NCBI RefSeq assembly: GCF_007004765.1
Contig: NZ_VIKR01000004.1
Coordinates: 310,001 to 374,000 of the forward strand
Source of the DNA: Aliikangiella marina
GTDB taxonomy: Bacteria; Pseudomonadota; Gammaproteobacteria; Enterobacterales; Kangiellaceae
Direction of reading: 5' to 3'
DNA length: 64,000 nt
Shown: positions 58,725-64,000 of the stretch, piece after piece
How the letters are laid out: every line of letters begins with the position of its first letter
How positions within the stretch are numbered: the first letter of the stretch is position 1
Program-made: the position numbers and the translations under genes
Notes under the pieces: generated by a model
What the model was told of the DNA's origin: nothing
Databases searched by the model: none
The model's input: the letters and a program-made list of their open reading frames with translations, nothing else

Positions 58725-59615
58725 CTAATTAATACCTAATACTTGTTTTTCAATATCTTCAGCGGCGCTATTTTTTAGCACGATAATGGCAATTCTTCGA
58801 TTAATCGGGTTATAGGGACTTTCTGCATCAAATAAAATCGATGAAGCAAACCCCTCAACTCGAGCAACTTTCGCTTCGCTAATCCCACCGACCATCAGTT
58901 CTCTTCTCGCTGAATTAGCCCGATCAGCCGATAACTCCCAATTGCCGTAGTCTTCTCTCTCGATATATGGCGTGGCGTCGGTATGGCCAGTGATGCTCAC
59001 TTTGTTCGGAACTGCTTTTAACACTTCGCCAAGCCCTCTTAAAATCAGTTTAGAATAGATTTTTGGCTCGGCACTACCACTATCAAACATTGGCCTTTTA
59101 TCTTTATCAACAATTTGAATGCGCAACCCCGAAGGCGTGATATCAAAAATTACCTGCTCCTTAAATTGGCGAAACGCATCATTGTTCTCAACCATTTCTT
59201 CAAGCTGTTGCTGGAGCTGTTTTAATTGAGCAATTTCTTGGTCCTCCGCTTTTTTGCGGATTTCTTCTTCCGTCATCGAACGAGGCTGAGAATCGGCATT
59301 TTCCTCATTAACTTCTAACTCCGGTCGAACAACAGGCATTTCAATCACCCCGGTATTTGCCCCGCCTTCACCGATTACGGTAGGCGCCGCACCAGCCTTT
59401 TCAGCAAAACCGGATGGGTCATTAAAATAACCAGAGATCGCATCCTTTTCCTCTTCTGTGGTGTTTCCCATCAACCACAACAATAAGAAAAAGGCCATCA
59501 TTGCCGTGGCAAAGTCAGCAAAAGCGACTTTCCAGCTTCCGCCATGATGACCCGCGGAAGATTTTTTGACGCGCTTAATGATGATCGGTCTGGAATTATC
59601 CAGTTCCTCAGCCAT
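58725..59615 (-). CDS. motB: Flagellar stator protein MotB
   Basis: A 296-residue stator subunit. Its single membrane helix (FATAMMAFFLLLWLM) includes D34 in FADFATAMM, the proton-binding aspartate. A C-terminal OmpA-like peptidoglycan-binding domain spans about 150-285 (SITGHTDATPY, LSADRANSARRELM). A plug-like segment follows the membrane helix. Length and helix position fit the H+-driven type. It is 18 bases after motA and 9 bases before the c-di-GMP enzyme. Confidence 0.95.
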   Translation of the reverse strand: MAEELDNSRPIIIKRVKKSSAGHHGGSWKVAFADFATAMMAFFLLLWLMGNTTEEEKDAISGYFNDPSGFAEKAGAAPTVIGEGGANTGVIEMPVVRPELEVNEENADSQPRSMTEEEIRKKAEDQEIAQLKQLQQQLEEMVENNDAFRQFKEQVIFDITPSGLRIQIVDKDKRPMFDSGSAEPKIYSKLILRGLGEVLKAVPNKVSITGHTDATPYIEREDYGNWELSADRANSARRELMVGGISEAKVARVEGFASSILFDAESPYNPINRRIAIIVLKNSAAEDIEKQVLGIN

Positions 59616-59633
59616 ACAAATTTTACCTTATTC

Positions 59634-60488
59634 TCAACGAATTCCTTTGACGCAGACTTCTAATTCATAGAAATCGGGGCGAACATCGCTTGCCAAAGTC
59701 TTGCGGCCAAATTCAACGGCTACTTGCGGCGGCATGCCGTTTACCGTGGCCAATATACAAGTTTTCATACACTCGTAAAACTTACTCTCTTCTTGTGCTT
59801 GGTATTCCATTGCATTAGAAACTGGTGCCACAAATCCATAGGCGAGCAAAATCCCCAAAAAAGTCCCAACCAGCGCTGCCGCAACATGTAAACCGATGAT
59901 CTCCGGTGGTCCTCCCAATGACTGCATGGTAATCACAATGCCGAGAACCGCGGCGACAATACCAAAACCAGGTAAAGCGTCAGCAACTTTATGGAGTGCG
60001 TGAGCAGGTGCGAGCGTTTCGTGATGGTGAGTTTCTAGCTCGATATCCATCAAGTTCTCTAGTTCGTAAGAGGTCATATCACCAATCACCATAAGCCGCA
60101 AATAATCACAAATAAAATGCAGCGCATGCTCATCTTTCATAATGATTGGAAAACGCGTGAATAAATCACTGTTTTGCGGCTCCTCTACATGCCGTTCTAT
60201 TGCAATAAGCCCTTCGCGACGAATCACATTAAAAAGCTGATAAAACAGCGAAAGCAGCTCAAGATAAAACTGCTTATTGAAACGACTCGAGACAAAGAGT
60301 TTAGGCAAATGCTTGAAAGTCGACCAGGTCACTTTAGCAGGATTGGCGATAATAAAAGCCCCAAAGGCTGCTCCGCCGATTATGATGAGCTCAAAGGGTT
60401 GCCACAAAGCGATCAGTTCGCCATGCGCCAAGACATATCCCCCCAAAACGGCAACTATCACGATAACAGCGCCAATTAATACAGTCAT
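59634..60488 (-). CDS. motA: Flagellar stator protein MotA
   Basis: A 284-residue four-helix stator protein that forms the ion channel with MotB and couples ion flow to rotation. Hydrophobic segments are near residues 1-24, 30-50, 170-190 and 200-220, with the cytosolic loop in between (FNKQFYLELLSLFYQLF and LETHHHETLAPAHALHKVADALPGFG). The start ATG 60488 begins MTVLIGAVIVIVAVLGGY. Length and sequence fit the proton-type E. coli class. Confidence 0.95.
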   Translation of the reverse strand: MTVLIGAVIVIVAVLGGYVLAHGELIALWQPFELIIIGGAAFGAFIIANPAKVTWSTFKHLPKLFVSSRFNKQFYLELLSLFYQLFNVIRREGLIAIERHVEEPQNSDLFTRFPIIMKDEHALHFICDYLRLMVIGDMTSYELENLMDIELETHHHETLAPAHALHKVADALPGFGIVAAVLGIVITMQSLGGPPEIIGLHVAAALVGTFLGILLAYGFVAPVSNAMEYQAQEESKFYECMKTCILATVNGMPPQVAVEFGRKTLASDVRPDFYELEVCVKGIR

Positions 60489-60551
60489 CTATCCTGCTCT
60501 CAACAACAATTAACCTTTCTAAATATAGTTAAATATTTGAATTTGCGCTGG

Positions 60552-60565
60552 AAATCGGCCGATTT
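60552..60565. promoter_or_regulatory. Perfect 14-bp palindrome between motA and psd
   Basis: AAATCGGCCGATTT is a spacerless inverted repeat in the divergent region of motA and psd. It could be an operator or chance symmetry. No further evidence supports it. Confidence 0.35.
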
Positions 60566-60659
60566 GTTGCCAATTGTAAAGGAAATTGGGGCATTGCTAG
60601 GCAAAAGCCCTATTTGCCGGTAAAATCCGCTCTTTGTTTTAAAGCAACCAGTTAGATAA

Positions 60660-61520
60660 ATGTCATTTATTGATCAGTTAAAAGTCACCAGCCAGTACCT
60701 CTTCCCACAGCATGCGGTTTCGATTGCAGCCGGTAAACTCGCAGAGTCGCGAGTCACTTGGTTTAAAAACTGGTTTATTCAAAAGTTTGCTGAGGCTTAT
60801 CAAATTGATATGTCGATTGCGGTTCAACCCGAATTAACCGAATACGACTGTTTTAACGACTTTTTTACACGAGCAATAAGACTGGAAACGCGCCCAATTG
60901 ATCAGGACGAAAACAGTTTTTGTTCACCTGTGGATGGAGCCATGAGCCAATTTGGTAAAATCGAAAATGGGCGAATCATCCAGGCCAAAAAGCACCATTA
61001 CAGCGCACTAGAAATTCTTGGTGGCGACCAAGAGAAAGCAGATGTCTTTAATAACGGCGAGTTTTGCACGATTTACCTTGCACCTAAAGATTATCATCGT
61101 ATTCACATGCCCTGTGAGGGAAAACTCACTAGTATGAGCCATATTCCGGGCAAGCTCTTTTCAGTAAACCCTCTCACCGCGAATAATGTCCCCAATCTAT
61201 TTGCAAGAAATGAAAGGGTCGTCGCTTATTTTGATACTGCATTTGGTAAAATGGCGCTGGTTTCAGTAGGCGCGACGATTGTTGGCAGCGTCGAAACCGT
61301 ATGGGCAGGAACCGTCACACCGCCGACCCGCAAAGAAGTTAGGCATTGGCATTATCAAGGCGAAGAGCAAATAACCCTCGCTAAAGGTGAAGAAATGGGG
61401 CGCTTTAAACTTGGCTCGACCGTCGTGCTCTTAATGGAAAACCAAAACTGGGAATGGGCTGAGTCGATAAAACTTGGCGGCGACGTTATTCTCGGTCAGA
61501 AACTGGTGACAAAAGGCTAA
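60660..61520 (+). CDS. psd: Phosphatidylserine decarboxylase
   Basis: A 286-residue proenzyme, which makes phosphatidylethanolamine from phosphatidylserine at the inner membrane. The cleavage motif LGST lies in FKLGSTVVLLMEN near residue 251; the serine becomes the pyruvoyl group. The blocks FTRAIRLETRPID and YHRIHMPCEGKL with the conserved histidines are present. It is transcribed away from motA. In E. coli psd follows rsgA; here the mot genes intervene. Confidence 0.96.
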   Translation: MSFIDQLKVTSQYLFPQHAVSIAAGKLAESRVTWFKNWFIQKFAEAYQIDMSIAVQPELTEYDCFNDFFTRAIRLETRPIDQDENSFCSPVDGAMSQFGKIENGRIIQAKKHHYSALEILGGDQEKADVFNNGEFCTIYLAPKDYHRIHMPCEGKLTSMSHIPGKLFSVNPLTANNVPNLFARNERVVAYFDTAFGKMALVSVGATIVGSVETVWAGTVTPPTRKEVRHWHYQGEEQITLAKGEEMGRFKLGSTVVLLMENQNWEWAESIKLGGDVILGQKLVTKG

Positions 61521-61571
61521 CCTAATCTACCCGTCGTCATCCAAACTTCTGCGGTAATAGCGCCGCAGCAA

Positions 61572-62522
61572 TTAAGGTAAGTTTTCGAGGGGCAACACTC
61601 GGCTGATGTCATTGACCCCCCACTTAAGCATCAGTAATCGATCAAACCCAAGCGCGACGCCAGCACAAGCTGGAAGTCCTCGCTCCATGGCACGAATTAA
61701 TTGTCTATCGATTTCAACCTGCGGATATCCCAATTGTCGGCGGGTATCATTTTCTTCTTGGAAGCGCTTTAATTGAGTGTCTGGTTCGGTGAGTTCATCA
61801 AAACCATTAGCGAGTTCAAGACCTCCCGCGTAAGCCTCAAAACGCTTACCAATGAGCCCATACTCAGTCTCAACAATTTTTGCCAATGCCGCTTGGCTCG
61901 CAGGAAAATCGTAAACAAAAGTGACTTTGTTTGCTTCAAATTGACTTTCAACCTTAGTTGAGAAAAGCAAGGTTAAATAATTATCAAACAACATATTGCC
62001 GGGTAATTCACCTAACAATTTCGTCGCAAATTCGGCAAGCTCGCGCTCATCAATGGTAAAAGGATCGATTGCAAGATATCGAATAAAGGCATCGCGATAG
62101 CTGATATCGATTCGCTCAATCGAGCCAACGCACAATTGAATGATTCGATGGACTTCATCCATTAATTGCTGATCATCCCACCCGATACGATACCATTCCA
62201 ACATTGTAAATTCTGTCCGATGGTGCTCGCCGCTCTCATCAGCGCGAAATGCTTTGTCAAATTGATAAATATCCCCAGCGCCATGGCACAATAGTTTTTT
62301 CATTGAGTACTCAGGAGAAGTCTGCAAAAACCCGTGGCTTTTTCCTTGAAGGTTGTTTGCCTCAAGTTGCGACATGTACGGATCGGTCACTGAGTACTTG
62401 GCGAGTAATGGCGTGTCCACTTCGATTACTTGATGCTGTAAAAAGTAATCTCTAATTAACGCTTTAGTTTTTGCTCTCAGATTTAAAATTTGAGAAACCT
62501 GGTTGGTATTTTCGCCCTGCAC
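61572..62522 (-). CDS. epmA: EF-P lysine ligase EpmA
   Basis: A 316-residue class II LysRS-like enzyme that attaches (R)-beta-lysine to the conserved lysine of EF-P. It lacks the anticodon-binding domain and starts directly with the catalytic core. Motif 2 region is FRADESGEHHRTEFTMLEWYR near residue 90, and motif 3 is GVALGFDRLLMLK near 295. The start codon is GTG 62522. It lies 147 bases after the efp gene, past a terminator, so all three EF-P modification genes are together. Confidence 0.95.
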   Translation of the reverse strand: MQGENTNQVSQILNLRAKTKALIRDYFLQHQVIEVDTPLLAKYSVTDPYMSQLEANNLQGKSHGFLQTSPEYSMKKLLCHGAGDIYQFDKAFRADESGEHHRTEFTMLEWYRIGWDDQQLMDEVHRIIQLCVGSIERIDISYRDAFIRYLAIDPFTIDERELAEFATKLLGELPGNMLFDNYLTLLFSTKVESQFEANKVTFVYDFPASQAALAKIVETEYGLIGKRFEAYAGGLELANGFDELTEPDTQLKRFQEENDTRRQLGYPQVEIDRQLIRAMERGLPACAGVALGFDRLLMLKWGVNDISRVLPLENLP

Positions 62523-62616
62523 TGTTATTTAAACTCTTGTTAAACCACTAGAAAGGTTACATCTCTAAAAACCAATTGAATCAACGCTTGGTAACCCCTA
62601 GATTAAAAATCTAACC

Positions 62617-62648
62617 GTAAAAAAGCCGCATATGAATGCGGCTTTTTA
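62617..62648 (-). terminator. Rho-independent terminator of efp
   Basis: GCCGCAT / ATGCGGC (62625-62631 and 62636-62642) with an ATGA loop is bounded by AAAAAA and TTTTTA. It lies between efp and epmA and can work on both strands. Confidence 0.88.
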
Positions 62649-62669
62649 TCTGAACGCTCCCACAGACCT

Positions 62670-63233
62670 CTATGCGCGAGAAACATACTCGCAACTGCGG
62701 GTATCAACTTTGATTTTTTCACCGATCTGAACAAACAATGGCACGCGAACTACCGCACCAGACTCTAAGGTTGCCGGCTTACCACCGCTGCCCGATGTAT
62801 CTCCTTTGAGTCCAGGATCAGTCTCAACGACTTCTTGGACGACAAAGTTGGGTGGCGTTATTGAAATCGGTGTTCCGTTAAATAAAGTCACCATGCATGA
62901 CTCTTGCTCTTTCAACCATTTTGCGTTTTCGCCAACGGCTTTTTCATCCGCTGCAACCTGCTCAAATGATGCAGGGTCCATAAAATGCCAAAACTCACCG
63001 TCGGTATAAAGATACTCCATATCGGTTTCCATAACGTCTGCAACATCATAGCTTTCGCCTGACTTGAAGGTCTTTTCTACCATCCTGCCAGTCAATAAAT
63101 AATGGACTTTTGTTTTTGCAAATGCTTGTCCTTTACCTGGACGAACAAAGTTATTTTCGACAATAGCTACAGGCTCACCGTCGAGCATAAATTTTAAGCC
63201 CGGACGAAAGTCGTTAGTCGTATATGTTGCCAT
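62670..63233 (-). CDS. efp: Elongation factor P
   Basis: A 187-residue EF-P, which rescues ribosomes stalled at polyproline. The lysine modified by EpmA/EpmB is K34 in RPGKGQAF, with the family start [18 protein letters not shown]. The KOW-like N domain and two OB domains follow ([22 protein letters not shown] and the C-terminal [17 protein letters not shown]). Length is standard. It is divergent from epmB across a region with tandem repeats. Confidence 0.97.
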   Translation of the reverse strand: MATYTTNDFRPGLKFMLDGEPVAIVENNFVRPGKGQAFAKTKVHYLLTGRMVEKTFKSGESYDVADVMETDMEYLYTDGEFWHFMDPASFEQVAADEKAVGENAKWLKEQESCMVTLFNGTPISITPPNFVVQEVVETDPGLKGDTSGSGGKPATLESGAVVRVPLFVQIGEKIKVDTRSCEYVSRA

Positions 63234-63325
63234 GAATACTCTCTCTTTCTATTCTTTTATTTTGACACTTTCAAATTTATCGACTCGTTGGTTCGTTTGC
63301 GCGACGATACCTTGTGTTCATACTA

Positions 63326-63399
63326 TTCACGCTAGTTACAGTTCATATTACTTACTATTCATAATACTTACTGTTCACAATACTTGCTGTTAACAGTAG
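63326..63399. repeat. 16-bp tandem repeat, about 4.5 copies, between efp and epmB
   Basis: Four adjacent 16-base units: TTCACGCTAGTTACAG (63326-63341), TTCATATTACTTACTA (63342-63357), TTCATAATACTTACTG (63358-63373) and TTCACAATACTTGCTG (63374-63389), then a partial TTAACAGTAG. The middle three share the core ACTTACT or ACTTGCT. It lies in the divergent promoter region, so it may affect expression of one or both genes. Confidence 0.8.
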
Positions 63400-63482
63400 C
63401 AACTTTTAGACTGTCGCTGTTTTTCACCAATTGAGCCATTTTGCTGATTATACATCTGGTGTAACTGATGTAGAATACGCCG

Positions 63483-64000
63483 ATGAATACGATGAGCCCA
63501 ATAATACCCGTTTCTCAAGTAGATTGTCAGGTCCCTGCATGGAAAAAGCTGTTAAAAACCGCAATTAAAGACCCACTTACGTTACTCGAAACGGTCGCAG
63601 TCGATCCAAAGTCATTGGATTTTAGTCTGTCTGAAAATAATCCGTTTAGTACCCGCGTACCACAGCCTTTCATTGACAAGATGAAACCAGGAGATGCCAA
63701 GGATCCCTTACTTTTGCAGGTCCTCACCAGTCACCTAGAGGAGCTAGAAGTCCCCGATTACTCATTTGACCCTCTCGATGAGACCCAAAATCAACTACCC
63801 GGTTTACTCCACAAGTATCATGGTAGAGTTCTTTTAATTCTTGCCGCAGCCTGTGCAGTAAACTGCCGATATTGTTTTCGGCGCCATTTTCCTTATCAAG
63901 ACAAAATGGCAACCGGCGACCAGCTCAATAAGGCGATTGAGTATGTACGAAACTCAGAATCAATCACTGAAGTGATTCTAAGTGGCGGCGATCCGCTCAT
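63483..64000 (+). CDS. epmB: EF-P (R)-beta-lysine 2,3-aminomutase EpmB, 3' end cut
   Basis: The first 172 residues of an EpmB (YjeK) radical SAM lysine 2,3-aminomutase, which converts L-lysine to (R)-beta-lysine for EF-P. The cluster motif is C124-x3-C128-x2-C131 in CAVNCRYCFRRHFPYQ. The following VILSGGDPL block is the SAM-binding region. The frame is open at 64000. ATG 63483 was used; ATG 63492 is a possible alternative. No ribosome site is clear. Confidence 0.93.
   Translation, partial: MNTMSPIIPVSQVDCQVPAWKKLLKTAIKDPLTLLETVAVDPKSLDFSLSENNPFSTRVPQPFIDKMKPGDAKDPLLLQVLTSHLEELEVPDYSFDPLDETQNQLPGLLHKYHGRVLLILAAACAVNCRYCFRRHFPYQDKMATGDQLNKAIEYVRNSESITEVILSGGDPL

Noticed and set aside
63326-63399. 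CRISPR-like array
   Set aside because: The 16-base units are directly adjacent with no spacers, too short, and no cas gene is present.

Overview
The window is 64 kb of ordinary, gene-dense bacterial chromosome with moderate GC. It carries about 52 protein genes, most with clear Shine-Dalgarno sites. I saw no tRNA, rRNA, CRISPR array, insertion sequence or prophage. Gene content and order point to a free-living, motile, Gram-negative gammaproteobacterium. The evidence is nnr-tsaE-amiB-mutL-miaA, hfq-hflX-hflK-hflC-yjeT-purA, aspS-yebC-ruvC-ruvA, rnr-rlmB, orn/rsgA, motAB, psd and epmA-efp-epmB. A relative of the Kangiellaceae (order Oceanospirillales) would fit, but that placement is an inference and was not tested.

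Layout. 1-8 kb: a 2-hydroxyacid dehydrogenase cut by the left edge, a secreted DUF4097 protein, a PilZ protein, an orphan periplasmic binding protein, a secreted DUF1501/DUF1800 pair, a YaiI-type protein and rdgC. 8-16 kb is the most accessory part: a PAP2 phosphatase next to an MJ1255/VC2487-type glycosyltransferase, an unknown membrane protein, a YbaK-type deacylase, a DUF3293 protein, two paralogous orphan binding proteins, an HD hydrolase and an APC permease. 16-26 kb: ruvA, ruvC, yebC, aspS, then DUF1287 and DUF885 envelope proteins, rlmB and rnr. 26-39.5 kb: a 7TM diguanylate cyclase, an M1 aminopeptidase, a hemolysin-III protein, a YgiQ radical-SAM protein, pyrC, a TPR-GGDEF protein, a small unknown ORF and the ergothioneine genes egtB-egtD. 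39.5-54 kb: the conserved purA-to-nnr superoperon, with recQ lodged between miaA and hfq. 54-64 kb: orn and rsgA, a GAF-GAF-GGDEF-EAL gene directly behind motA-motB, psd, and epmA-efp-epmB (the last cut by the right edge).

How the genes work together. Several complete short pathways are visible. EpmA, EpmB and EF-P form the lysyl-modification system of EF-P. EgtD and EgtB form the proteobacterial-type ergothioneine route. HflK and HflC form the complex that controls FtsH. MotA and MotB form the flagellar stator. Cyclic-di-GMP signalling is dense: three GGDEF proteins, all with intact active and inhibitory sites, plus a PilZ receptor; one of the three directly follows the stator genes.

No single unmistakable new system was found. 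The best leads are the secreted DUF1501/DUF1800 pair, the stator/cyclic-di-GMP operon, the duplicated orphan binding proteins that share a promoter block, the small ORF and 16-bp palindrome upstream of egtBD, and a recurring pattern of 10-17 bp tandem duplications in intergenic DNA, strongest between efp and epmB. TTG and GTG start codons are used often.
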